Assembly (NCBI GenBank): GCA_020441605.1
Contig: JAGRLX010000338.1
Span: forward strand, 1 to 13,778
Direction of reading: 5' to 3'
DNA: 13,778 nt
Source of the DNA: Alphaproteobacteria bacterium
GTDB taxonomy: Bacteria; Pseudomonadota; Alphaproteobacteria; Rhizobiales; Aestuariivirgaceae
Positions 1 through 7,825 of this stretch are shown piece by piece. The position numbers and the translations under genes were made by a program. Numbering within the stretch: position 1 is the first letter of the stretch; each line of letters starts with the position of its first letter. The notes under the pieces are model-generated. The model had not been told where the DNA came from. It did no database searches and saw nothing but the letters and a program-made list of their open reading frames with translations.

Positions 1-1
1 C

Positions 2-868
2 TACCAGCAGCATTTCAAGGCGGCGACCGGCGGACATGGAATGGGCCGGCTGCGGGCCGGCGCCAATGCCAGGGATGTGGTGCTGAAGGTCCCGGCAGGG
101 ACCCAGATTTTCGAGGAGGATAATGAGACCCTCATTGCCGACCTCGCCAAGGTCGGCGACCGTGTGCGCATTGCCAAGGGCGGCAATGGCGGCTTCGGTA
201 ATGCCTATTTCAAGTCGTCTACCAATCGCGCACCGCGCCATGCCAATCCGGGCCAGGAGGGTGAGGAACGCTGGATCTGGCTACGCCTCAAACTCATTGC
301 CGATGCCGGCCTGCTGGGCCTGCCCAATGCCGGCAAGTCGACGCTTCTCGCCGCCGTCTCCGCCGCGAAGCCGAAGATTGCCGACTATCCGTTCACGACC
401 CTGCACCCGCAACTGGGCGTTGTGCGCGCCGCCGGATCAAGTTTCGTATTGGCTGACATTCCGGGTCTCATCGAGGGAGCCCACGAGGGCCATGGACTGG
501 GGACGCGATTCCTGGGCCACGTGGAACGCTGCGCCGTGCTGCTGCATTTGATTGATGTGACGGGCGATGATCCGGTTGGGGCCTATCGGATCATCCGCGC
601 CGAGCTCAAAGCTTACAGCCCGGCGCTTGCCAAGAAGCCAGAAGTGATTGCCTTCAACAAGATCGATGCGATTTCCGCCGAAGACCTTGCCACGAAGCTT
701 GCCGATTTCAAGCGCCGTGTCCGCAAGACTCCGGCACTCATATCCGGCGCCACCCAGAAGGGCGTGGATGATGTCATGAAGAAGCTTCTCACCGTCATCG
801 ACACTGCGAAGGCCGCCGAACGCGGCGCCGATGCGCCCGGAGTCACCACAGAGGAGTGGCGGCCGTGA
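2..868 (+). CDS. obgE: GTPase ObgE/CgtA (5' truncated)
   Basis: This is an Obg-family GTPase that associates with the 50S ribosomal subunit and links ribosome assembly to growth and cell-cycle control. The window opens inside the glycine-rich Obg fold: translation from base 2 gives [20 protein letters not shown], so roughly the first 55-60 residues of a usual ~340-residue protein are missing. The G domain is complete: G1 GLPNAGKST, switch [14 protein letters not shown]3 [13 protein letters not shown]4 NKID and G5 SGATQKG. The protein ends in EEWRP, as in other alphaproteobacterial copies that lack a long C-terminal extension. Its TGA stop at 866-868 overlaps the preferred GTG start of proB, which suggests translational coupling. 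Identification is firm; only the true start is unseen. Confidence 0.97.
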   Translation, partial: YQQHFKAATGGHGMGRLRAGANARDVVLKVPAGTQIFEEDNETLIADLAKVGDRVRIAKGGNGGFGNAYFKSSTNRAPRHANPGQEGEERWIWLRLKLIADAGLLGLPNAGKSTLLAAVSAAKPKIADYPFTTLHPQLGVVRAAGSSFVLADIPGLIEGAHEGHGLGTRFLGHVERCAVLLHLIDVTGDDPVGAYRIIRAELKAYSPALAKKPEVIAFNKIDAISAEDLATKLADFKRRVRKTPALISGATQKGVDDVMKKLLTVIDTAKAAERGADAPGVTTEEWRP

Positions 869-1992
869 CATCGCGTCTCGCGCGAGCCAGACGTATCGTT
901 GTCAAGATCGGTTCGGCATTGCTCGTCGACGCCAAGACCGGTGCAATCAAGGCATCGTGGCTGGCATCGCTGATCGGTGATCTTGCCGATGCCCGGGTCG
1001 GCGGCGCCGATGTGATCGTCGTGTCATCGGGTGCCATAGCGCTTGGCCGGCGCAGCCTCGGCTTGCCTAAGGGCAAGCTCAAGCTGGAACAGAGCCAGGC
1101 GGCGGCGGCGGTTGGCCAGATTGCACTTGCCCATGCCTGGTCCGAGGCCTTCCGTATACGGAATATCGTTGCCGCGCAGGTTCTGGTGACGCTCACCGAC
1201 ACCGAGGAGCGCCGCCGCTATCTCAATGCCCGCGCCACGCTCTCCACGTTGCTCGGCCAGGGCGCCGTGCCGGTAATCAACGAGAACGACACCGTTGCCA
1301 CATCCGAAATTCGTTACGGCGACAATGACCGGCTCGCCGCCCGCGTCGCATCGATGATGTCGGCCGATTGCCTGGTGTTGCTGTCGGACGTCGACGGTCT
1401 CTACACCGCGCCACCGGGACGGAAAGGCGCAGCCTTCCTGCCGGAGGTGAGCGGCATCACCCCGGAGATCGAGGCCATGGCAGGGAAACCCGTCTCAGGC
1501 CTGGGCTCGGGCGGCATGGTCACCAAGATCGAGGCCGGAAAGATTGCCCTAGGCGCCGGCTGCAATATGGTGATCGCGTCAGGCCATGAGCTGCATCCCC
1601 TGAAGCGCATCAAGGAAGGCGAACGCTGTACCTGGTTCCTGGCTTCTGCGTCCGCCCTACAGTCGCGCAAGCGCTGGATCGCCGGAACATTGCAGCCCAT
1701 CGGGCGACTCGTGGTGGACGACGGCGCGGTCACTGCACTGTCTAAAGGCAAGAGCCTCCTGCCCGCCGGGGTCAAGCGTGTCGAGGGAACGTTCCTGCGT
1801 GGCGACACGGTGGGTATCGTCACGATCAGCGGGCGCGAAATTGCCCGCGGGCTGGTGGCCTATGACGCCGTTGACGCCTCGCGTATCGCAGGCCTTAAAT
1901 CGGCCGAGACGGAAAAGGTACTGGGCTTCCGGGGCCGGGATGAACTGGTGCACCGCGATGATTTGGTGTTGATGGACAGAGACCGCGCATGA
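865..1992 (+). CDS. proB: Glutamate 5-kinase
   Basis: ProB phosphorylates L-glutamate with ATP, the first committed and usually proline-inhibited step of proline synthesis in the cytoplasm. The protein has an N-terminal amino-acid kinase domain (about residues 8-260) with KIGSALLV near residue 14, [26 protein letters not shown] and [22 protein letters not shown]-terminal PUA domain runs from about residue 273 to 365 ([23 protein letters not shown]). I chose GTG 865 because GAGGAG at 851-856 lies 8 bases upstream and the start forms a GTGA overlap with the obgE stop. GTG 856 would add three residues but sits on the ribosome-binding site. The product is about 375 residues, normal for the two-domain form. 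The stop overlaps the proA start as ATGA. Confidence 0.96.
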   Translation: MTSRLARARRIVVKIGSALLVDAKTGAIKASWLASLIGDLADARVGGADVIVVSSGAIALGRRSLGLPKGKLKLEQSQAAAAVGQIALAHAWSEAFRIRNIVAAQVLVTLTDTEERRRYLNARATLSTLLGQGAVPVINENDTVATSEIRYGDNDRLAARVASMMSADCLVLLSDVDGLYTAPPGRKGAAFLPEVSGITPEIEAMAGKPVSGLGSGGMVTKIEAGKIALGAGCNMVIASGHELHPLKRIKEGERCTWFLASASALQSRKRWIAGTLQPIGRLVVDDGAVTALSKGKSLLPAGVKRVEGTFLRGDTVGIVTISGREIARGLVAYDAVDASRIAGLKSAETEKVLGFRGRDELVHRDDLVLMDRDRA

Positions 1993-3260
1993 AAGTGGAA
2001 AATTCGACCCGGGACATGATGCTGAGCCTCGGCAAGGCAGCCCGCGCCGCCGCAAGATCCCTGGCTCTGGCATCGTCTGAGCAGAAGAATGCCGCCCTTC
2101 GCGCGATGGCCAAAGAACTCCGCGACAGGTCCACGGAGATCCAAGCGGCCAACGCCCGTGACGTGGAGGCGGCGATGGCCAGAGACTTGAAGGCGAGCTT
2201 CATTGACCGCCTTGTTCTCAATCAGGCCCGGATTGAGGCGATGGCCAAAGGGCTCGGCGACATGGCCACCCTTCCCGATCCCGTCGGCGAAGTCATGACC
2301 CGGTGGACAAGGCCCAACGGCCTGGAGATTTCGCGAGTCCGCGTGCCGATCGGTGTCATCGGCATCATCTACGAGAGCCGCCCGAACGTGACCGCTGACG
2401 CGGGCGGTCTGTGCATGAAGTCGGGCAACGCCGCGATCCTGCGCGGCGGTTCAGACAGCTTCCAGTCATCTTCGACGATCGTCGCCTGTCTGCAGCGCGG
2501 GCTCGCCGCGGCCGGCCTTCCGGCAACCGCCATCCAGATGGTGCCGAGTGCTGATCGCGATTGCGTGGGGATGATGCTGGAAGGCCTGGGCGGCAGCCTT
2601 GATCTCATCGTGCCTCGTGGCGGAAAGAGCCTGGTCGCCCGTGTACAGGCGGACGCGCGGGTTCCCGTCTTCAGCCACCTCGAGGGAATTTGCCATGTCT
2701 ATGTCGACAAGGATGCCGACACCGAGATGGCCATGAGCATTGCCGTCAACGCCAAGATGCGCCGCACCGGCATCTGCGGGGCGGCCGAAACCGTATTGGT
2801 CGACAGGGCCGGAGCGCCCCGGCACCTCAGGCCGGTCATCGAGGCTCTGATCAACGCCGGCTGCGAAATCCGCGGCGATGCCGAAACGCAGGCTGCAGAT
2901 CCGCGGGTCAAGCCCGTCAGTGAAGAAGACTGGTCCACCGAATATCTCGATGCCATCGTCTCGATGCGCGTTGTTGATGGCGTTGACCAAGCCATGGATC
3001 ATATCGCGCGGTACGGTTCGCAGCATACCGATGCGATCGTGACCGCGAACCCGGTCACGGCCGAACGGTTCCTGCGCGAACTCGACAGCGCCATCGTGCT
3101 GCACAATGCCTCCACCCAGTTCGCCGATGGTGGCGAATTCGGTTTCGGTGCCGAAATCGGCATTGCCACAGGCAAGCTTCACGCCCGCGGTCCAGTCGGC
3201 CTCGAACAACTGACCACGTTCAAGTATCAGGTCAGGGGAACCGGTCAGACCCGACCATGA
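1989..3260 (+). CDS. proA: Glutamate-5-semialdehyde dehydrogenase (gamma-glutamyl phosphate reductase)
   Basis: ProA reduces the labile gamma-glutamyl phosphate made by ProB to glutamate-5-semialdehyde with NADPH, the second proline-pathway step. Direct adjacency to proB fits a ProB-ProA complex that hands over the unstable intermediate. Visible family features are [43 protein letters not shown], the catalytic cysteine C263 in [14 protein letters not shown], and the C-terminal [20 protein letters not shown]. The length of 423 residues is typical. The start is the ATG overlapping the proB stop (ATGA at 1989-1992), and the stop overlaps the nadD start in the same way. No missing key residue was seen. 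Confidence 0.97.
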   Translation: MKVENSTRDMMLSLGKAARAAARSLALASSEQKNAALRAMAKELRDRSTEIQAANARDVEAAMARDLKASFIDRLVLNQARIEAMAKGLGDMATLPDPVGEVMTRWTRPNGLEISRVRVPIGVIGIIYESRPNVTADAGGLCMKSGNAAILRGGSDSFQSSSTIVACLQRGLAAAGLPATAIQMVPSADRDCVGMMLEGLGGSLDLIVPRGGKSLVARVQADARVPVFSHLEGICHVYVDKDADTEMAMSIAVNAKMRRTGICGAAETVLVDRAGAPRHLRPVIEALINAGCEIRGDAETQAADPRVKPVSEEDWSTEYLDAIVSMRVVDGVDQAMDHIARYGSQHTDAIVTANPVTAERFLRELDSAIVLHNASTQFADGGEFGFGAEIGIATGKLHARGPVGLEQLTTFKYQVRGTGQTRP

Positions 3261-3856
3261 TCAAGCCCCCGCCTTTCGGAAGTGGTCAGCGGATCGGCCT
3301 GTTCGGCGGCTCGTTCAATCCAGCCCATCGCGGGCATTTCATGGTGGCGCTCTACGCCATGAAGAAGTTGCAGCTGGACTGGGTCTGGTGGCTCGTGTCA
3401 CCGCAAAATCCATTAAAGGACTCGCGTGAGACCGGGGAATATGCGACCCGCCTTGCCTATGCCCGCAACATTGCCAGGCATCCCCGCTTCGTGGTCACCG
3501 ACATCGAAAAGCAGATGGCGTCGCGAACCACCGCCGAAACCCTGCGCGGTCTGGAGCCGGTTCTGCGGCGTGGCAAATTCGTGTGGATCATGGGGGCCGA
3601 CAGCTTTGCCAGCCTGCATTGCTGGAACGACTGGCTTGAGATCCCATCGGCATTGCCGATCGCCATCCTGGCCAGGCCGGGTTATTCGCTTCGTGCGCTC
3701 GGCGGGCCTGCTGCCTTGCGTTTTGATGAGGAGGAGGTACCCACTCATCTTGCCGCCCAACTGGCGACCATGAAACCACCTGCCTGGTGTTTTATCCCGA
3801 TGCCGTTGCGGCCGGAAAGCTCGACTGCGATTCGCCGAAAACGTCAGATGTCCTGA
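3257..3856 (+). CDS. nadD: Nicotinate-nucleotide adenylyltransferase
   Basis: NadD transfers AMP from ATP to nicotinate mononucleotide, giving deamido-NAD in NAD synthesis. The N-terminus carries the nucleotidyltransferase phosphate-binding signature [14 protein letters not shown], with HxGH at residues 24-27. [11 protein letters not shown] and [16 protein letters not shown] follow, and the C-terminal SSTAIR corresponds to the (I/S)SSTxIR motif of the family. The length of 199 residues is usual. The start ATG lies inside the proA stop (ATGA), so translation is probably coupled to proA. In alphaproteobacteria nadD is commonly followed by rsfS and rlmH, as here. The 166 bases between its stop and the rsfS start hold no other supported gene. 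Confidence 0.95.
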   Translation: MIKPPPFGSGQRIGLFGGSFNPAHRGHFMVALYAMKKLQLDWVWWLVSPQNPLKDSRETGEYATRLAYARNIARHPRFVVTDIEKQMASRTTAETLRGLEPVLRRGKFVWIMGADSFASLHCWNDWLEIPSALPIAILARPGYSLRALGGPAALRFDEEEVPTHLAAQLATMKPPAWCFIPMPLRPESSTAIRRKRQMS

Positions 3857-4008
3857 GACCGTCACCGAACGGCGGCAGGGCGGGTGGAGAGGCGGCGCGC
3901 AATCCGTGCCCGCAGCCACTTGAATGGAAGCTGTTTAGACCGTATTTTGGTTTCGTTGAGACCCTGTAGGGACAAGATCAGCAGATTGATGCCAAGCTGC
4001 TCATTCAA

Positions 4009-4014
4009 AGAGGA
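4009..4014 (+). promoter_or_regulatory. Shine-Dalgarno site supporting a CTG start for rsfS
   Basis: AGAGGA, within AAAGAGGA at 4007-4014, lies 8 bases before the CTG at 4023, an ideal distance for a bacterial start. No ATG, GTG or TTG exists in the rsfS frame between the upstream in-frame stop (TGA 3987-3989) and the GTG at 4212. This site is therefore the main sequence evidence that rsfS translation begins at CTG 4023. I have not shown that it works; a sequencing error or frameshift nearby could imitate the arrangement. Confidence 0.5.
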
Positions 4015-4022
4015 CAAATCCC

Positions 4023-4532
4023 CTGAAAGTACCAGCGAAGACGCCCGCTGCCCGTAAGGCCGCGGCGAAGCCCAAAGCTGCCGCCAAACGCCCGGCCGCG
4101 AAGGCGACGAAGACCAAAACCCCAGCCAAACCGAAGGCCGCGAAGACGCCTACGGCAAAAGCAAGGGCCAAGAAGCCGGCCAAGACCGATGCGCCATCCC
4201 TGCTCCAAACTGTGCTGCACCAGCTCGACGACGCCAAGGCCGAGGCCATTGTAACCATCGACCTCGACGGCAAGGGCGCCATAGCCGACAGCATGGTTGT
4301 GGCATCGGGCCGCTCGAGTCGCCATGTCGGTGCCATCGCCGATCAACTGGTCGAAAAGCTCAAGGAGACCGGTCATCGCAATCTGCGGATCGAGGGTGTG
4401 CCGCAGTGCGATTGGGTGTTGGTCGACGCTGGCGATGTCGTCGTGCATCTGTTCCGTCCGGAAGTGAGAAGCTTTTACAATCTTGAGAAACTCTGGTCGG
4501 AGCACGCGCCGCAAGAGCGTGCCGCCATCTGA
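4023..4532 (+). CDS. rsfS: Ribosomal silencing factor RsfS with Lys/Ala/Pro-rich N-terminal extension
   Basis: RsfS (RsfA/DUF143) binds ribosomal protein uL14 and blocks 30S-50S joining when nutrients are scarce. The conserved domain starts near LLQTVLHQLDD (residue 60) and includes VVASGRSSRHVGAIADQL, DWVLVDAGDVVVHLF and the C-terminal RSFYNLEKLWS. Ahead of it the frame is open from 3990, and from 4023 it encodes 59 residues with 16 Lys, 3 Arg and a single acidic residue, resembling a histone H1 or AlgP tail. The only standard start codon in frame is GTG 4212 (residue 64), which would remove the beginning of the first helix. CTG 4023 has a strong ribosome-binding site, so I prefer it. A conservative annotation would be 4212-4532. 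The stop lies 3 bases before rlmH. The function call is sure; the start is not. Confidence 0.88.
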   Translation: MKVPAKTPAARKAAAKPKAAAKRPAAKATKTKTPAKPKAAKTPTAKARAKKPAKTDAPSLLQTVLHQLDDAKAEAIVTIDLDGKGAIADSMVVASGRSSRHVGAIADQLVEKLKETGHRNLRIEGVPQCDWVLVDAGDVVVHLFRPEVRSFYNLEKLWSEHAPQERAAI

Positions 4533-4535
4533 CCG

Positions 4536-5018
4536 GTGCGGCTCTCTGTCATTGCTGTCGGGCGGCTCAAGGCTGGTCCCGAGAAAGAGCTGGCCGAAGA
4601 CTATTGTACCCGCCTCAGGGGACTGGGGCGCAAGGTTGGCATAACGCAGGTCGCCGTTTCCGAGTTTGCTGAATCCCAGGCTGCCCAAGCGTCGGCACGT
4701 ATGACAGAGGAAGCCCGGCAGGTGGCATCGACCTTGCCACCAAGGGCCTTTTCAATCGTTCTCGACGAGCGAGGCAAGGCCCTGACCAGCAGCGCCTTTG
4801 CCGAAACCCTACGGCATCGTCTAGATGACGGCACATCCGACATTGCTTTCGTGATCGGCGGTCCCGACGGCCATGCCGCCGAAATCCGCAATGGCGCCGG
4901 GCTGGTGTTGTCATTCGGTCCCATGACCTGGCCGCACCGGCTGGTACGGGTGATGCTTTTCGAGCAGATTTACCGGGCAGTCACGATTATGGTTAACCAT
5001 CCGTATCACAGGGCCTGA
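4536..5018 (+). CDS. rlmH: 23S rRNA (pseudouridine-1915-N3)-methyltransferase RlmH
   Basis: RlmH is a small SPOUT-family methyltransferase that uses S-adenosylmethionine to methylate N3 of pseudouridine 1915 in helix 69 of 23S rRNA on assembled 70S ribosomes. Visible signatures are the start MRLSVIAVGRLK, FSIVLDERGK, the SAM-binding knot loop FVIGGPDG (GGPDG at residues 108-112), LSFGPMTWPHRLVRVML and the family-typical C-terminal end NHPYHRA. The length of 160 residues is normal. It starts with GTG only 3 bases after the rsfS stop, so the two are almost certainly co-transcribed and coupled. This pairs an rRNA modifier with a ribosome-silencing factor. Confidence 0.96.
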   Translation: MRLSVIAVGRLKAGPEKELAEDYCTRLRGLGRKVGITQVAVSEFAESQAAQASARMTEEARQVASTLPPRAFSIVLDERGKALTSSAFAETLRHRLDDGTSDIAFVIGGPDGHAAEIRNGAGLVLSFGPMTWPHRLVRVMLFEQIYRAVTIMVNHPYHRA

Positions 5019-5087
5019 GTCGGCCCGGAAATGGCTCCGGCGTGGGCCGCAATTTCGACAAGGCCAACCTATAACCAGACGCATGGC

Positions 5088-6356
5088 ATGATCAATTCTC
5101 ACGGCTTCGCCATGGCTCTCTGCGCCGCATCCCTGATGCTGACCGGTGCAAGCGCGGCCCTGGCCCAGGAGAATGCCGCCGAGCCTCAGAAGCGTCAGAT
5201 CGAAAATGTCGAGCAGCAAATCCAGGGATCGAAGGCCGAGCAGGAACGAATCGCCGCGGAAATTGCCGCCGCCTTGCGCGAGCAGGAGGAAGTCGCCGCC
5301 AGGCTAATCGAAATTTCCAGAGTCATTCAATCGCGGGAGGCCGCGATCAACGATAGCGAGGCCGAATTGCTGCGGCTGGGCGAGGAACAAGTGCTGCTGC
5401 TTGCCGATCTCGGTGAGAAACAGGACATCCTGTCGGAGCTCCTCGCCGGGCTGCAGCGGTTGGAACAGAACCCGCCGCCCGCCCTGGTGGTCGAGCCGCA
5501 TGATGTCCTGGCTGCACTCCGCGGCGCCATGCTGCTGGGAACCGTTGTTCCGGAACTGCGCGCCGAGGCCGATCAGTTGTCCAGGCAACTGGCAAGACTG
5601 GAGACCCTGAGATCCAGCATCAAGGCACGCAAACAGGTGATGACGGAGGATATAGCCCGCCTGACGACCGCCAGCCGGGAACTTGACACCCTCATCATCC
5701 AGAAGAAGGAACTGGTGCGCCGCGGCAACGCCAACCTGGACGCGGAACAGAAGCGCAGCCTGGAACTTGCCGGACGGGCCGCCAATCTCCGGCAGCTGAT
5801 GGCGGACCTTGCTGCTGAACGCGCCAAGGCCGAAGCCGATCGACTGAAGAAGGCCGAAGCCGCTGAAAGAGAACGCGCCCGTCAGGAAGAACTGCGGCGG
5901 CAGCCGAAAATGGTTTTTGCCGAGGCCAAGGGCCGCCTGTCCTATCCTGCCCAGGGACAGGTCTTGCGCCGTTTCGGCGAGCCCGACGGTCTGGGCGGCA
6001 AGTCCCAGGGCCTCGCCGTTGTGACCCGCGACGGCGCCCAGGTGACGGCGCCAGCCGATGGCGACGTCGAATTTGCCGGATCATTCCGGACCTATGGTCA
6101 ACTGGTTATCCTCAATCCCGGCGGCGGCTATCGAATTCTTCTCGCTGGCATGGAAAAGGTGACGACCACGGCTGGCGAACACCTGCGGGCCGGGGAGCCG
6201 ATCGGCCAGATGGGGCGCGGCCCCTCTTCGGTCACACTTTTGGGAGATGTGGTACACAATGATCGTCCGGTGCTCTATATAGAATTTCGGAATAGTACCG
6301 ACGCAATCGACTCTGATCCGTGGTGGATCGGTGGCATGAAAGAGGCTCGTGGATGA
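5088..6356 (+). CDS. envC: EnvC-like murein hydrolase activator (degenerate LytM/M23 domain)
   Basis: This periplasmic protein probably activates peptidoglycan amidases during cell separation, as EnvC does in E. coli. From ATG 5088 there is a signal peptide (hydrophobic MALCAASLMLTGASAALA, cleavage near residue 26). A long charged coiled-coil region follows, rich in Glu, Arg, Gln and Ala (about residues 32-280), then a C-terminal LytM fold (about 283-415: SYPAQGQVLRRFGEP, VTAPADGDVEFAGSF, YGQLVILNPGGGY, LRAGEPIGQMG). The metal-binding residues of active M23 peptidases are absent: the last HxH motif reads LYIEF and the first HxxxD is lost. This matches an activator rather than an enzyme. ATG 5031 is an alternative start adding 19 residues; neither has a strong ribosome-binding site. 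The stop overlaps the ctpA start. Confidence 0.88.
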   Translation: MINSHGFAMALCAASLMLTGASAALAQENAAEPQKRQIENVEQQIQGSKAEQERIAAEIAAALREQEEVAARLIEISRVIQSREAAINDSEAELLRLGEEQVLLLADLGEKQDILSELLAGLQRLEQNPPPALVVEPHDVLAALRGAMLLGTVVPELRAEADQLSRQLARLETLRSSIKARKQVMTEDIARLTTASRELDTLIIQKKELVRRGNANLDAEQKRSLELAGRAANLRQLMADLAAERAKAEADRLKKAEAAERERARQEELRRQPKMVFAEAKGRLSYPAQGQVLRRFGEPDGLGGKSQGLAVVTRDGAQVTAPADGDVEFAGSFRTYGQLVILNPGGGYRILLAGMEKVTTTAGEHLRAGEPIGQMGRGPSSVTLLGDVVHNDRPVLYIEFRNSTDAIDSDPWWIGGMKEARG

Positions 6357-7702
6357 CGATGAAGAACAAGTTGCGCAATCTTGGCTTGGTGGCAGCCGGC
6401 GCCGTTTCGGCCTCGGTTATGTGGCATGCGTTTGATGCCGCCGTCGCCGCGTCCAATGCGAATACCTATAAGCAGCTCAACTTGTTTGGCGATGTCTTCG
6501 ACCGCGTGCGCGCCGACTATGTCGAGGAACCGGACGAGGCCAAGATGGTCGAGGCTGCGATCAACGGCATGCTGGCTTCGCTCGACCCACACTCCAGCTT
6601 CATGAATGCCAAGCAGTTCGAGGACATGAGCATCCAGACGCGCGGCGAATTCGGCGGCCTGGGCATCGAGGTGACGATGGAAAGCGGCGTGATCAAGGTC
6701 GTGTCGCCGATTGACGACACGCCCGCCGCCCGTGCCGGAATACTGGCCAATGACCTCATCATCAAGCTTGACGGCGAAGAGATTCAGGGCCTTACCCTCA
6801 ACGAGGCCGTCGACAAGATGCGTGGGAAGGTCGGGGCCCCGATCGTCATCACCATCAAGCGCGGCGAGCAGGATCCTTTCGATCTCAAACTGATTCGCGA
6901 CCGCATCCGGGTACAGTCGGTGAAATACAACATAGAAGCCAATGACATCGGCTATGTGCGGATCAGCTCGTTTACCGAGCAGACCCAGGAAGGCCTGGAA
7001 AAGGCCATGGCCCATTTCGGCGAGACCCTCGGCGACAAGGCCAAGGGTTATATCATTGATCTGCGCAACGACCCTGGTGGCCTTCTCGACATGGCCATCT
7101 CCGTGTCCGACAGTTTTCTCGATCGGGGCGAAGTGGTTTCCACCAGGGGTCGTCATGCCGACGAAACCCAGCGCTTTAATGCCCAAAAGGGAGATCTCGC
7201 CGATGGCAAGCCGGTCGTCGTGCTGATCAACGGTGGCTCGGCCTCCGCATCCGAAATCGTTGCGGGCGCCCTGCAGGATCACAAGCGCGCGACGGTCATC
7301 GGCACCCGGAGCTTCGGCAAGGGGTCGGTGCAGACCATCATCCCGCTCGGCGGCCAAGGAGCCCTGCGTCTCACCACCGCGCGCTACTACACCCCCTCCG
7401 GCAGGTCAATCCAGGCCAAGGGGATCGACGCCGACATCGTTATCGAACAGGAACTGCCGCCAGAGCTCCAGGGAAAGAATGTCTCGACCTCCGGTGAAGC
7501 TGGCCTGCGCGGCCACCTGTCCAACGAAGCCGGTGGCGATGAAGGTGGCGGCTCCTCGGCCTATGTTCCACCCGACAAAGAAAAGGACCTGCAGCTGAAA
7601 GCCGCGATTGATCTTCTCCACGGTATTAAGGTCGTGTCCAACGTGAAGCCGAAGGATGCCGGCACTGGCGGCGATAGCGAGAAGGAAGTGACGCCGAATT
7701 GA
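6353..7702 (+). CDS. ctpA: S41-family C-terminal processing peptidase CtpA
   Basis: This is a periplasmic serine protease that trims or degrades envelope proteins from the C-terminus. In several bacteria such enzymes control the stability of peptidoglycan hydrolases. A short basic N-terminus (MTMKNKLRN) leads into one hydrophobic export or anchor segment (residues 10-33). A PDZ domain follows at about 95-185 (GEFGGLGIEVTMESGVIKV, TPAARAGILANDLIIKLDG). The protease core has LRNDPGGLL, NGGSASASEI and TRSFGKGSVQT; by alignment to the family the catalytic dyad is S298/K323, with Q327 nearby. Length is 449 residues. ATG 6353 was chosen because it overlaps the envC stop (ATGA) and has AAAGAGG 7 bases upstream; an in-frame GTG at 6320 lies inside envC and is less likely. 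The C-terminal tail is low-complexity and Gly/Asp/Lys-rich. Confidence 0.95.
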   Translation: MTMKNKLRNLGLVAAGAVSASVMWHAFDAAVAASNANTYKQLNLFGDVFDRVRADYVEEPDEAKMVEAAINGMLASLDPHSSFMNAKQFEDMSIQTRGEFGGLGIEVTMESGVIKVVSPIDDTPAARAGILANDLIIKLDGEEIQGLTLNEAVDKMRGKVGAPIVITIKRGEQDPFDLKLIRDRIRVQSVKYNIEANDIGYVRISSFTEQTQEGLEKAMAHFGETLGDKAKGYIIDLRNDPGGLLDMAISVSDSFLDRGEVVSTRGRHADETQRFNAQKGDLADGKPVVVLINGGSASASEIVAGALQDHKRATVIGTRSFGKGSVQTIIPLGGQGALRLTTARYYTPSGRSIQAKGIDADIVIEQELPPELQGKNVSTSGEAGLRGHLSNEAGGDEGGGSSAYVPPDKEKDLQLKAAIDLLHGIKVVSNVKPKDAGTGGDSEKEVTPN

Positions 7703-7757
7703 GTTCGACAATGGACCGAGGCGTAGGCAGCAATCCGCGCCCCGGTTTCCGTTACGG

Positions 7758-7772
7758 TTAACAGGCCGTTAA
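7758..7772 (+). promoter_or_regulatory. Candidate CtrA binding box (TTAA-N7-TTAA)
   Basis: TTAACAGGCCGTTAA is an exact match to the alphaproteobacterial CtrA consensus TTAA-N7-TTAA. It lies in the short gap between ctpA and the divergent polysaccharide deacetylase gene. The second half-site is part of a perfect 10-bp palindrome, CCGTTAACGG (7766-7775), and the region contains two near-copies of CCGTTA(A)CGGTT (7749-7759 and 7766-7777). The box ends 53 bases before the preferred ATG 7826, a reasonable distance for a site near -35. No convincing -10 element was seen, so activation or repression cannot be told from sequence. Confidence 0.5.
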
Positions 7773-7825
7773 CGGTTGTGACTCCACAGTCGGTGTCTGA
7801 CGAATCACATCCATACCGGGTGAGC

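Noticed and set aside
3787..3969. Small plus-strand frame overlapping the nadD end and the following gap
   Set aside because: It lies mostly in another frame of nadD and has no ribosome-binding site or recognisable product.
4005..4688. Open frame of 227 codons on the minus strand opposite rsfS and rlmH
   Set aside because: It crosses two real plus-strand genes, and its Gly/Arg/Leu-rich part is merely the complement of the Lys/Ala/Pro-rich rsfS leader.
4989..5000. Perfect 12-bp palindrome ATGGTTAACCAT
   Set aside because: It lies inside conserved rlmH codons (Met-Val-Asn-His) just before the HPYHR end, so protein coding explains it; the spacing does not make a CtrA box.
6320..6352. Earlier in-frame GTG start for ctpA
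   Set aside because: It lies within envC and would put 11 extra residues before the export segment; ATG 6353 has a good ribosome-binding site and the ATGA overlap.
6275..7357. Long open frame of 360 codons on the minus strand opposite ctpA
   Set aside because: It lies fully antisense to a well-supported protease gene, shows no recognisable domain, and such frames are common opposite GC-rich coding DNA.
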